A stretch of 64,000 bases of DNA from CAVQJU01 sp963729215 (GTDB lineage Bacteria; Acidobacteriota; Vicinamibacteria; Vicinamibacterales; CAVVIG01). This document shows, piece by piece, positions 24,521-33,181 of the stretch (position 1 is its first letter; each line of letters begins with the position of its first letter). A program made the translations under genes and the position numbers. The notes beneath the pieces are model-generated. The model did not search any database and was not told the origin of the DNA. It saw nothing but the letters and a program-made list of their open reading frames with translations. The DNA is taken from contig CAVSND010000023.1 of NCBI GenBank assembly GCA_963729215.1, forward strand, positions 372,001-436,000. The letters are read 5' to 3'.

Positions 24521-26041
24521 ATGGCAGCCTCCCACAAAGGAACCATCCTCGTCGTGGACGACGAGGAGATCATGCGCGAGATTCTCGAGACGTTATTGAC
24601 TCGAGAAGGCTACGACGTGCGTCTGGCGACGTCCGGAGCCGAGGGGCTGGAACTGGCCCGCGCCCTTCCGTTCGACGCGGCGATCGTGGACATCATGATG
24701 CCCGGCCTGGACGGGATCGCCACGCTTGACGAGTTGCGGCGCGTGGACGAGGACCTCGCCGTCATCATCATCACGGCGTACACGTCCGTCGAAAGCGCGA
24801 TCTCGGCGATGAAGAGCGGCGCATTCGACTACATCACCAAGCCGTTCAAGAACGACGAAGTGCTGGTTGTGGTCCGAAACGCGATGGAGCGGCGGCGCCT
24901 TGTCCATGAAAACCGGTCGCTGCGCCAGAACATCCAGGAGCGGTACCACAAGTTCGCGAACATCATCGGCCGCAGCCCGCGAATGCGCCAGGTCTTCGAT
25001 CTGATCATCCAGGCGGCGCCGAGCCGATCCACGATTCTCATTCAGGGCGAGAGCGGGACGGGCAAGGAACTGGTCGCCCGGGCCATTCACGCCAACTCGT
25101 CTCGATCCGAGCGCTCCTTCGTCACGGTCAATTCCGGCAACCTGCCGCCGGATTTGTTCGAATCCACGCTGTTCGGCCACGTCAAAGGCGCTTTCACCGG
25201 AGCGGTGTATCCGAAAAAGGGCCTCTTCGACCTGGCCGACAAGGGCAGCATCTTCTTCGACGAAATCGGCAACGTCCCGCTCGAGACGCAGGCCAAGCTG
25301 CTGCGTGTCATCCAGGAGCGCGACTTCATGCGGCTCGGCGGCATGGAAACCATCAAGGTCGATGTCCGCATCATCGCGGCGACCAATGTCGATCTCCGCC
25401 AGATGATGGACGAAGGGAAATTCCGGGAGGACCTGTTCTACCGCCTCCACGTCATTTCGATTCAGCTGCCGCCGCTGCGGGATCGCAAGGACGACATTCC
25501 GCTGCTCACGCAGTGTTTCCTGAACAAGTACGCCGAAGAGAATCACAAGACGGGGCTCGAGCTGGCGCCTGAGGCGCTGGATCTCATCACCGACTACGAC
25601 TGGCCCGGTAACGTCCGCGAGCTCGAAAACGTCATCGAACGCGCCGTCGTGCTCACCTCATCCACGCGCATCGGCGTCGATCTCATTCCCGATCACGTCA
25701 GAAGGTCGCCGAGCCTGCAGCTGCCGTCGCAGTTCGTCGTGCCGCCCGAAGGCATCTCGTTCAAAGACGTCATCACCGACTTCGAGAAGCGTCTCATCGA
25801 GACGACGCTCGAGGCCGCCGGAGGCGTCCAGAAGCGGGCCGCGGAACTGCTGCATATCAAGCCGACCACCCTCAACGAGATGATCAAGCGCCACGACATC
25901 CGTCCTCGGCGCAAGCGCAACGAGAATGGGACGTCGGAGCCGCCCAACGGCGGAGAGCCGGTTCCCGCGGTCGAAACGGTGCGTCCGGCCCCCACGCCGG
26001 TCGGCCCCCTCACGCCGGCCGGGGCTTTCGACGATAAGTAG
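24521..26041 (+). CDS. Sigma54-dependent response regulator (NtrC family)
   Basis: This 506-residue regulator couples phosphorylation by the upstream kinase to sigma54 promoter opening. The receiver domain has acidic pair VVDDEE, phospho-acceptor Asp57 in AAIVDIMMPGLDG and the Lys in YITKPFKND. The AAA domain has Walker A GESGTGKE (about 176-183), the sigma54-contacting GAFTGA loop (about 223-228), Walker B GSIFFDEIGNV and the sensor region YDWPGNVRELENV. A Fis-type helix-turn-helix at about 430-465 (VQKRAAELLHIKPTTLNEMI) binds DNA, followed by a disordered Pro-rich tail. The ATG directly abuts the kinase TAG. No clear -24/-12 promoter (TGGC-N8-TTGC) was found nearby by eye, so the targets are not identified. 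Confidence 0.95.
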   Translation: MAASHKGTILVVDDEEIMREILETLLTREGYDVRLATSGAEGLELARALPFDAAIVDIMMPGLDGIATLDELRRVDEDLAVIIITAYTSVESAISAMKSGAFDYITKPFKNDEVLVVVRNAMERRRLVHENRSLRQNIQERYHKFANIIGRSPRMRQVFDLIIQAAPSRSTILIQGESGTGKELVARAIHANSSRSERSFVTVNSGNLPPDLFESTLFGHVKGAFTGAVYPKKGLFDLADKGSIFFDEIGNVPLETQAKLLRVIQERDFMRLGGMETIKVDVRIIAATNVDLRQMMDEGKFREDLFYRLHVISIQLPPLRDRKDDIPLLTQCFLNKYAEENHKTGLELAPEALDLITDYDWPGNVRELENVIERAVVLTSSTRIGVDLIPDHVRRSPSLQLPSQFVVPPEGISFKDVITDFEKRLIETTLEAAGGVQKRAAELLHIKPTTLNEMIKRHDIRPRRKRNENGTSEPPNGGEPVPAVETVRPAPTPVGPLTPAGAFDDK

Positions 26042-26100
26042 ATCAGGGCCGGGGATCCGGCCGCTGCAGATCTGTGAACCGCCGCGCAGAGGAGCGATCT

Positions 26101-26346
26101 ATGGCCACGGCCTGCTATCGATGCGGCGGCGAGACGATATCGGTGGGCGCGCTCTTTTCGGCCGTGCGGACGTCCTTCCGGCCCATGGATTCGAAATTCC
26201 TCACGCTCGAGACCGGCGACGTCATGACCAAGGCGACGATGTGCCGGAGCTGCGGCGTCATTGAAATCATCGGCGACGTCAACAAGCTCCGGCGGCTGAC
26301 GAGCGAACCCGAAGCGGGGACGGAGGACTTCCCGACCTCCATTTGA
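26101..26346 (+). CDS. Small zinc-ribbon-like protein
   Basis: An 81-residue protein starts at ATG 26101, preceded by an AGAGGAG-type ribosome site; an in-frame upstream start at 26074 lacks one. Two CxxC pairs, CYRCGG (about residues 5-10) and CRSCGV (about 48-53), are spaced as in a zinc ribbon. The region between has hydrophobic strands (SVGALFSAVRTSF). It is 60 bases after the NtrC-type regulator on the same strand and convergent with the glycosyltransferase operon. It may be a metal-binding adaptor or nucleic-acid-binding protein; nothing more specific can be said. Confidence 0.7.
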   Translation: MATACYRCGGETISVGALFSAVRTSFRPMDSKFLTLETGDVMTKATMCRSCGVIEIIGDVNKLRRLTSEPEAGTEDFPTSI

Positions 26347-26355
26347 TCCGCCGGC

Positions 26356-27672
26356 TTACCTCGCGTTCCTCACCTTGGCAAAGATTCGTTCGTACTTGCC
26401 CAGCACGACATCCCACCGGTAGTTCCGCTTGATATAGTCGCGCCCGTTCTGACCGAGTGCCGCCCGCAGGCGCTGGTCCCGTACGAGCAGGGTCAGGCAT
26501 TCCACGAACTCGTCGGCGTCCGCGTAGAACAGGCCGCCGTTGCTCCGCACGCAGTGCTCGACCAGAACCGCGCTTCGCGCGTTGGCGAGCACCGGTGTCC
26601 CGACGGCGAGCGCCTCGAGCGCCAGCAGCGACAGGCTCTCGTACGGCGAAGGACAGATGACGACCGTTGCCGCCTCGAGCGCTTCCAGCCGCTCGCGATC
26701 GGACAGAAGACCGGCGAACCGCACGTACGGTTCCTCGGGCAGCGACATGAGCTTCACGCCCATCAGCGCGAGATTCGCCTCGCCGCCCGCGCTCACATAG
26801 GCGCCGAAGTACTCGAGCAGCTCCTCACAGCCCTTCCCGGGATCGATACGCCCTCCGTAAAGCGCGATCGGACCGTACAACCTGTGACGGCGGCGAAAAA
26901 CGACGCCGCGCGTCAGGAGATGCGAGGGGATGTCGCGTGACGAGAACTCTTCGTCCGCCGGCGCCGGCCCGCCGCGATCCCCGGCGGCCTGCGTGCCGTT
27001 CTCATCAGGCTCGTCGGCCTCGGGCTCCACCGGGGCCGGCATGCGCGGATACGGATTGTGCTGCGGGATGTCGATTCCGACGCCCGTCACCTCTTCGAGG
27101 AGAGGCCGATCCCGGAACTCTTCCTGCACGAACCGTCGCTCGCTCTCAGTCAGATAGCAGAGAGCCGCCGGTTTGCTGAAGACGTCCTTGAAGATGCTCA
27201 GGCGGATCGCCGGCTCATCGTGAGCCGTCGACACGAGGATGCTCCGGGAAGGCACGACCTCGAGACCGAGGACGGTGGGCGCGTACAGATATGTGAAGAA
27301 CACCAGGACGTCGTACTGACCCTGCTGCATCCTCAGGTGGTCGATCAGCGCCGGGCACCACGGCCCTTGCTGCTTCAGCCATTCCAGCTCGTCGGCCCGG
27401 GTATGGGGGTTGTTGTAGATCCACTCGGAGTACTTGTTGAACGACTCGATATCACGCGTGGCGGCGCTGGCGAAGCGCCGTACCGTGACGCCGCGAATGC
27501 GGTCCAGGCCTTCAGGGTATTCGTTCTTCCAGGTGACGTAGTCGCGAGCGCAGGTGGTCAGCACCTCGACGTCGTGGTGCGCCACCAGCCGCTCCGCGAG
27601 CAGTCGGCACAGCTGTTCCGATCCGCCGAGGACTTCGGCGCCGTAGCGTTGGATGATGAAGGCGATTTTCAC
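26356..27672 (-). CDS. GT4 family glycosyltransferase (paralogue group B, distal copy)
   Basis: The long frame on this strand (26356-28734) holds two genes; this one starts at a GTG at 27672 that overlaps the previous stop (GTGA). It is 438 residues. The N-terminal Rossmann half begins KIAFIIQRYGAEVLGGSEQL; the C-terminal half has the nucleotide-sugar motif YGGRIDPGKGCEELLEYF and the GT4 E-x7-E segment CPSPYESLSLLALEALAVG. A Pro/Glu-rich insert (about residues 205-240) lies between the halves. It closely resembles the GT at 29918-31213 (shared QRYGA, GGxE, VLTTCAxDYVTWxNE, GRIDxxKGCxEL), so the two are paralogues. It is the last gene of the glycan operon. Donor and acceptor are unknown. Confidence 0.85.
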   Translation of the reverse strand: MKIAFIIQRYGAEVLGGSEQLCRLLAERLVAHHDVEVLTTCARDYVTWKNEYPEGLDRIRGVTVRRFASAATRDIESFNKYSEWIYNNPHTRADELEWLKQQGPWCPALIDHLRMQQGQYDVLVFFTYLYAPTVLGLEVVPSRSILVSTAHDEPAIRLSIFKDVFSKPAALCYLTESERRFVQEEFRDRPLLEEVTGVGIDIPQHNPYPRMPAPVEPEADEPDENGTQAAGDRGGPAPADEEFSSRDIPSHLLTRGVVFRRRHRLYGPIALYGGRIDPGKGCEELLEYFGAYVSAGGEANLALMGVKLMSLPEEPYVRFAGLLSDRERLEALEAATVVICPSPYESLSLLALEALAVGTPVLANARSAVLVEHCVRSNGGLFYADADEFVECLTLLVRDQRLRAALGQNGRDYIKRNYRWDVVLGKYERIFAKVRNAR

Positions 27673-28734
27673 GAGGCCTGATGGATGATCGAGGTGAGCT
27701 CGCGCGAGATCCGCGCGGGGCCGAAGTCGTTCAGGCGCCGCCGCTGGCCCGCGATGACCGAGGCTCTCAGGTTGTCGTTGAACGCCAGCTCGCCCAGGAG
27801 CTCCGCCGCGAATTCCAGGTCTTTCGGCGCGAACTGCACGCCGGCTCCGCCAAGGGTATCCGGCACGGCCGCCGCCGCGAACGCGAGCACCGGGACGTCG
27901 GCGGCCATCGCCTCGACGAGCGGCACGCAGAATCCTTCGTGCTCGCTGAGAGAGGTATATACCGCCGCGTGCCGGTAGTAGACGGCCAGTTCCTCGTCTG
28001 GAACCGGACCCGTGAAGATGAAGCGGTCGTTGAGCAGACGGGTACTCCGCCATGAGCGCGCGAATCATCGCATAGTATCGCGGCACGACGTCGAATCGGC
28101 CGACGAAGATGAACCGGTAATAGGCATCGACATAGCGTTTGTAGTACTCCGCCAGCCGGATGTGGTCTTCGATTTTCTTGTTCGGAGCGATTCGGCCCAC
28201 GAACAGAAAGTTCACCAGCCCATCATCCAGAATCGCTTCAAGCGCGGGCCGGCTGACCGGCTGCGTGATGCGATCGGTATCCACGGCAATGGGGAATACG
28301 CCGGTCGGCTGGAATCCCAGCGATTCGAGTTCCTTTCTGTTGTACTCCGAGTCGCCGAGGGCCAGATCCACACGGCCCACCAGCGTGAGCAGCTCCTCCC
28401 GGCCGAGCGCGGCGAGGCGGAAGAGATGCGGATCGTAAGGCGCAAAGAACGACGCAGGCGTCACGTTGTGATACTGGAGGATGCGCCCGCCGTCGAGCGA
28501 CGCGAACGCCTCGGTCATGGGCGATGGCAGCGCATAGTGAAAGATCGTCAGATCGCCACGCCGGGCCCCGGGATCGCCGAACGGGCGCACGTCGCTGGTC
28601 AGATCGTCGTCGATTGACAGGGCGAACAGCTCGGACGAGTGGCCCATCTGTCTGAGCAGGTCCCGTACCCGCCGCGCGCTGTCGCCGATGGCGTCGCCGC
28701 GGTGGGCCGCGGGCACCCACTGGTTGACGATCAC
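27669..28734 (-). CDS. GT4 family glycosyltransferase (paralogue group A, frame broken near 28038)
   Basis: From ATG 28734 the protein reads MIVNQWVPAAHRGDAIGDSA and has YHNVTPASFFAPYD, LGDSEYNRKELESLGF and the donor-site start FVGRIAPNKKIEDHIRLAEYY. Near 28034-28043 the frame derails. One extra base there restores LLNDRFIFTGPVPDEELA, SLSEHEGFCVPLVEAMAADV and a normal C-terminus ending at 27669, about 354 residues in all. HEGFCVPLVEA is the GT4 catalytic glutamate region. It is a paralogue of the next gene upstream in the operon (28731-29918): both share GDAIG, YHNxTP, GDSExNR and VGRxxxNKKIED. Start and stop overlap both neighbours by four bases. The sugar is unknown. Confidence 0.82.
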
Positions 28735-29918
28735 GGCGCCTCCGGCAGTGCCTTGTAGATCGACGGCCGGTAGAGCCGCAGTTCCTCGAGGGCCTGGGCG
28801 GCATCGAACTGATGCCAGAAGTCGTACGCGACGTGGGGCGCCGGCGAGCGCGGTGCGGAGAGAATGTCGTTCACGAACCCGAGGAGGGTTCCGGAGAAGT
28901 CCTTTGCACGCAGGCGTTCGACGGCGGCAAGCTGGCCGTCGACGATGGCGTCCTGGACGTCGACATTCGAAATGATCGAGTCCATCAGCGCCGCCACGTG
29001 CAGCGGTTCTTTCGTCTCGAACAGCACGCCCGCGCCGTCCATCGTCGCCGGCACCGCCGTCGCGGCAAATGCCAGAACGGGCACCTGCATGTAGAAGGCT
29101 TCAACGAGCGGGACGCAGAATCCCTCGTGTTCGCTGGCGCACAGGAACAAGTCGGCCACTTCGTAGAATCCAACGAGTTCTTCGTCCGACACATGACCCG
29201 TGAAATGCACGTGGGGCAGCTCGAGCTCGGCGATGAGCTGATTGAGTGAGGCGAGGTACCGCTCGAAGCCGCTCTGGGCCCCCACGATCAGGAGCCGCGA
29301 CCGCGGGTTGAACATCGACTGGTAGGCGTGAAAGAAACGAATCACGTCCTCGATCTTCTTGTTGGCGATGACCCGCCCGACGAACAGGACATTGGTCCAC
29401 TCGTCGTCGAACTGCCCGGACAGGATCCGGTTGGGAAGCCGATCGAGATGCGAAAAATCTGGAACGACGGGTAACACCGCCGTGCGGCGAAATCCCAGCG
29501 TCGTCAGGTCCTGGCGATTGAACTCCGAATCGCCCATGGCCAGATCGCAGCGTTCCGAATAGGCGCGAAGCTCACGGCGCCCGCGGAAACATTGGCGTGC
29601 CAGGGCCCGGTGAACGCCGACGAAGTACTCCGGCGGCGTGATGTTGTGATAGATGAGCGCCATCCGGTCCGGCAATGCATACGCCGTCCGGGAAGCCTTG
29701 GAGCCCAGCGAGAAATGATGGAGCAGGAGATTGTCGGCATCGCTGAAGTCCACCAGCTCGCGATAGTCGCGCGTCAGCGCTTCGAGACGGGAGTCGGCGG
29801 TTTCGACGAAGATCTCGGACTCGTGGCCGGCGGCGCGCAGCACGCGCTGGATGCCGAGCACTTCGTGGCCGATGGCGTCCCCGTACCCAAGCGTTGCAAG
29901 CACCTGGTGGATGCGCAC
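28731..29918 (-). CDS. GT4 family glycosyltransferase (paralogue group A)
   Basis: This complete 395-residue enzyme starts at GTG 29918, whose G is shared with the TAG stop of the preceding gene. It reads MRIHQVLATLGYGDAIGHEV, then IYHNITPPEYFVG, MGDSEFNRQDLTTLGF, VLFVGRVIANKKIEDVIRFF (donor-site loop) and CASEHEGFCVPLVEAFYMQV with the GT4 EGFxxxxVEA pair. It is an intact version of the paralogous neighbour downstream. There is no membrane segment, so it is a cytosolic or peripheral enzyme acting on a lipid- or protein-linked acceptor. The tight packing with three other GTs implies sequential additions to one glycan. Confidence 0.9.
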   Translation of the reverse strand: MRIHQVLATLGYGDAIGHEVLGIQRVLRAAGHESEIFVETADSRLEALTRDYRELVDFSDADNLLLHHFSLGSKASRTAYALPDRMALIYHNITPPEYFVGVHRALARQCFRGRRELRAYSERCDLAMGDSEFNRQDLTTLGFRRTAVLPVVPDFSHLDRLPNRILSGQFDDEWTNVLFVGRVIANKKIEDVIRFFHAYQSMFNPRSRLLIVGAQSGFERYLASLNQLIAELELPHVHFTGHVSDEELVGFYEVADLFLCASEHEGFCVPLVEAFYMQVPVLAFAATAVPATMDGAGVLFETKEPLHVAALMDSIISNVDVQDAIVDGQLAAVERLRAKDFSGTLLGFVNDILSAPRSPAPHVAYDFWHQFDAAQALEELRLYRPSIYKALPEAP

Positions 29919-31213
29919 TACGCGCGTCTCCGGTCCTGGTCGGCGGCCTTCGGCAGGCGATCGAGGACCTCGTCTGCGGGCGCAAGATCATCGCGCCGCC
30001 GTTCGGAACGGCCCGGCAGGGGCTCCATGCCGTGTTGGGCCGGCCGGGCCTTGAGCTGCGCCAGCATGTCGAGATACTTCCGCTCGATGACGCGCCAGTC
30101 GTAGTTGTTCTGAAAATATTGCCGGCCGTTGCGGCCGAGCGAGCCGCTCAGCCACCGGTTGTGCTCGATGGCGTGGAGGGTCTCGGCGAACTCCGAGTAC
30201 CGCTCGTAGTAGAGCCCGGCATTGCTCCGTATGCACTGGCCCTTGAGCACTTCGCATTTCGCGTTGGCGAGGACGGGCTTTCCAAGCGCCCACGCTTCGA
30301 GGGCCACCATCGAGAGGCTCTCGAAGTAGGACGGCATGATCAGGAGGTCGGCGGCGGCCATCGCGTCGAACTTGTCCGCATCGTTCAGAAAGCCGAGATG
30401 CCGAATACGCGGATGATCGGGGACGGGAAGGAGCGAGTGGCCGACGAGCACAAGGGACAGACGGCCCGTCGGTTCCTTCGCGTAACGCTGGAAGAAGTCG
30501 AAGAGCTCAGGGCAGCCTTTGTTCCGATCGATCCTGCCCACGTAGATCGCGAAGGGACCTCGAATGTTGTGTTTCTGACGGAACCGGCCCGCCTGCGGAT
30601 TCTGGGGCACGTCCGACCCGACGCCGACGATTACGCCTGGGACTTCCTGGTTTCCGGAGACGGCGTGAATCATCGCGCGTTCTTCGTGCGAGTTGTACAT
30701 CAGCGCGCGGACGCCGCGGAACACGGGCGGGAACAGGTGAAGGCCGATCGCCGAGTCGCGTTCGGCCGTCGGCACAAGGATCGCGCGCGCCGGCACGGCC
30801 CGCGCACCGTGGAACGCGTGATAGTACCGGTAGCTGAAGAAGAAGCAGTAATCGTACGACTCGCCGTGCTTGCTGAGATGATCGATGAGCGCCGGGCTGG
30901 TCGGGCCCTCGGCGTCGAGCCAGTCGAGCTCGTCGGCGAGCGAGTGGCGTTCGGTGAACACGCGGTCGGAGCGCTTGCCGAAGTCCAGCGGATCGCGTTG
31001 ATGCTTGACCTTGAAACGCCGCACCGACACGCCGTTCACGGTGTCGACGCCCGCGGGTAGCTCGTTCCGCCACGTGACGTAGTCCGTGGCGCAGGTCGTC
31101 AGGACTTCCACGTCGGCGTGGCGCGCGAGATGTTCCGCGATGTATCGAGCATGAAGCTCGGCGCCGCCGTTGACGGCGGCGCCGTAGCGCTGAACCACGA
31201 TCGCGAGCTTCAC
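29918..31213 (-). CDS. GT4 family glycosyltransferase (paralogue group B, proximal copy)
   Basis: The 431-residue protein begins MKLAIVVQRYGAAVNGGAEL and has VLTTCATDYVTWRNEL, FAIYVGRIDRNKGCPELFDF and IMPSYFESLSMVALEAWALG (GT4 donor and E-x7-E regions). The C-terminal 35 residues are charged and probably disordered (LPGRSERRRDDLAPADE). It pairs with the distal GT at 26356-27672 as a paralogue, giving the operon the order B-A-A-B. It overlaps the upstream Arg-rich protein gene by four bases. The reaction is inferred only at fold level: transfer from a nucleotide sugar with retention of configuration. Confidence 0.9.
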   Translation of the reverse strand: MKLAIVVQRYGAAVNGGAELHARYIAEHLARHADVEVLTTCATDYVTWRNELPAGVDTVNGVSVRRFKVKHQRDPLDFGKRSDRVFTERHSLADELDWLDAEGPTSPALIDHLSKHGESYDYCFFFSYRYYHAFHGARAVPARAILVPTAERDSAIGLHLFPPVFRGVRALMYNSHEERAMIHAVSGNQEVPGVIVGVGSDVPQNPQAGRFRQKHNIRGPFAIYVGRIDRNKGCPELFDFFQRYAKEPTGRLSLVLVGHSLLPVPDHPRIRHLGFLNDADKFDAMAAADLLIMPSYFESLSMVALEAWALGKPVLANAKCEVLKGQCIRSNAGLYYERYSEFAETLHAIEHNRWLSGSLGRNGRQYFQNNYDWRVIERKYLDMLAQLKARPAQHGMEPLPGRSERRRDDLAPADEVLDRLPKAADQDRRRA

Positions 31214-32196
31214 TGTGTGTCTGGTTCTGAGCCGCCTGATTCGAAGTCATCGGCGGACGGCTCGCCCGGGGACGAAGGTTCGCCCGGGTGCTCGATCGAG
31301 TGGTCTGCGGACGCCTGCCCTTCAGGCCGTGGTGCGGGCGCCGTTCCGTCGGGCAGCGGCGCCGCCCCCATCACGTTGGCCGCTGACGCGCCCCCGCGGC
31401 GGCCGCGACGCCGCCGACGGCGGCGGCTGCGCTGCCCCGGTCCCTCGGGGCCGGCCGGCTGACCACCCGGCGCCGCCTGTGGCACGAACGGCGTGCGGGC
31501 TTCCGGCTCCGGCCGGGGCCGGAACTCGGCGGGCGGTCGTGGCTCGGAACGGTTCTCGAATTCCCGGCGAACCGTCACCGGCTGCTGCGCGACGGGATCG
31601 GGCGTCGGCTCCATGCCTTTGTAAACCACCGCGCTCTCGAGCACGCGCGCCCGGCGTTCGTTGAACTCGAGACGGCTGGACAATGATTCGACCTGCATCT
31701 TGAGGTTCTTCACCTCGATGCCCATTCTCGTCGCTTCGAGGACGAGGTTGTGCATGACCTCGAACGTCAGCTGGTCGCGGGCGGGGCCGCGCGCCAGTTG
31801 CTGCGCCTCGGCTTCCGCCTGCATCGTGTTGAGCTGCGACTGGATGTGCAGCGCCTGGATCAGCGGGTTCGGGTTGAAGAACAGCTTCAGAACGGGGAGC
31901 AGCAGCCGGCGCATCCAGCGAATCGGCGCCCTGTGCGTGTCGAACAGCGTCTTGTCGTCGAACACGTAGTTCGGCCGCACGGGCGGATCGAGCGGCGGTC
32001 GCATGCGGCGGAATTCCTCGAGCAGGTCCGATCGAACGCCGCGGGCGTCGAGGAACTTCTCCATCTTGACCGCGGCCAGCTCGCTGATTTGCTGTTCGGT
32101 GTAGTCGACGCCGCGTTTCTCACGGATCCGCGCACGGATCTGCTCCATGATCTGCTCGACGTTGACCGAATCGGATCGAATGTTGAAATCGGCCAT
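31210..32196 (-). CDS. Unknown protein: helical N-terminus, coiled segment, Arg-rich C-terminus
   Basis: The 328-residue product starts MADFNIRSDSVNVEQIMEQI. Its N-terminal 60 residues are a charged helical unit (RARIREKRGVDYTEQQIS) of a type I recall at the front of glycan-cluster methyltransferases and GTs, but no methyltransferase fold follows. A hydrophobic helix pair at about residues 92-115 (WMRRLLLPVLKLFFNPNPL) may touch the membrane. Coiled coil is likely at about 115-195 (VKNLKMQVESLSSRLEFNERR). The C-terminal 130 residues are disordered, with an Arg run RSRRRRRRRGRRGG and then an acidic Pro/Ser tail. It sits between the UbiA-family gene and the first GT with a four-base overlap. A scaffold or membrane anchor for the GTs is a guess. 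Confidence 0.7.
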   Translation of the reverse strand: MADFNIRSDSVNVEQIMEQIRARIREKRGVDYTEQQISELAAVKMEKFLDARGVRSDLLEEFRRMRPPLDPPVRPNYVFDDKTLFDTHRAPIRWMRRLLLPVLKLFFNPNPLIQALHIQSQLNTMQAEAEAQQLARGPARDQLTFEVMHNLVLEATRMGIEVKNLKMQVESLSSRLEFNERRARVLESAVVYKGMEPTPDPVAQQPVTVRREFENRSEPRPPAEFRPRPEPEARTPFVPQAAPGGQPAGPEGPGQRSRRRRRRRGRRGGASAANVMGAAPLPDGTAPAPRPEGQASADHSIEHPGEPSSPGEPSADDFESGGSEPDTQ

Positions 32197-32226
32197 AAGA
32201 GTTGTGGCCGGGACTGCCGCTCCCGC

Positions 32227-33142
32227 CTACCGATAGATGATGAACGCCACCGACGCCGCCCATAACGCCACGCACGCCAACAGCGGGCGGTCCGTCAACA
32301 GCAGCTCGGCCGGACTGCCGCCGCCGTCGCGGCGGTGCACCAGGTAGAGGTACCGGAAAATCCCGTAGATTGGAAATGGAATTGTCAGTTCAAGCAACGC
32401 GGTCCCGAACTTCTCCTGCGTCTCGGGACTGATGGTGTAAAAGACGTACGCCACGAGGGTCGATGCCGTGACCATCGCGATCATCTGATCGAGAAGATAC
32501 TCGCTGTACTCGCCCAGAATCGGGCGATGCCCCGCGGCGCCGCCGGCGAGGAGCACCAGTTCGTGCCGGCGTTTTGCCAGGGCTATGAACAGCGCCAGCA
32601 GAATCGTGCAGACGAGCAGCCACGGACTGAACTGGACGTCGATCGCAAACGCGCCCGCCGCGGCTCGCAGGACGAATCCAATGGCGATTGTCAGCGCGTC
32701 GATAATCACGATGTGCTTGAGCGTCGCGGAATAGAACAGCAACAACGCGACATAGCCGGCCGAGACCAGGCCGAACGACTTGTTGATGAGGAACGCGGCA
32801 GTCAGCCCCCCGGCGATCAGCACGACGGCCGCGCCCGCCGCCACCGGCACGGACAGTGCGCCTGACGCCAGAGGACGCTGCGACTTGAGTGGATGGCGCC
32901 GATCGGTGTCGCGATCGACGATGTCGTTGACGAGGTAAATCGCGCCCGAGAGCGCGCAGAAAATCACGAATGCGGCGGTCGCGTCCGCGACGGAGGCCGG
33001 GTCGAGCAGGCGCTTGCCGAAAAGCAGGCCGGCGAAGACCAGCAGATTTTTCGTCCACTGGTCCGGCCGCAGCGAGATGAGGAGACTGAAGGCGAGCGAT
33101 CGCCCCGGTACCGTGGTCGCTGGATGTACCGGAGACAGCCAT
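32227..33142 (-). CDS. UbiA-family prenyl-phosphate transferase, decaprenyl-phosphate phosphoribosyltransferase-like (frame break at 33103-33106)
   Basis: UbiA-superfamily integral membrane enzyme with about eight helices. RPDQWTKNLLVFAGLLFGK and YLVNDIVDRDTDRRHPLK are the Asp-rich motifs of the decaprenyl-phosphate 5-phosphoribosyltransferase branch, which transfers phosphoribose from PRPP to a polyprenyl phosphate. The second motif AKRRHELVLL is also present. Read straight through, the frame has no good start before overlapping the STAS gene (first candidate TTG at 33243). An ATG at 33142, outside the STAS gene, is in frame if one base is removed from cccc at 33103-33106 (plus strand), giving MAVSGTSSDHGTG joined to RSLAFSLLISLRPDQW and 304 residues, normal for the family. 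It likely supplies a lipid-linked sugar to the GTs downstream. Confidence 0.82.
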
Positions 33143-33181
33143 GGAAGAAGCAGCAGTACGCGCCACTCGCGCGGGTGACCG

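Noticed and set aside
26356..28734. Single fused double glycosyltransferase of 792 residues
   Set aside because: The first GT loses its catalytic half in this frame and regains it one base over; a GTGA start-stop overlap at 27669-27672 and the intact paralogue show two genes.
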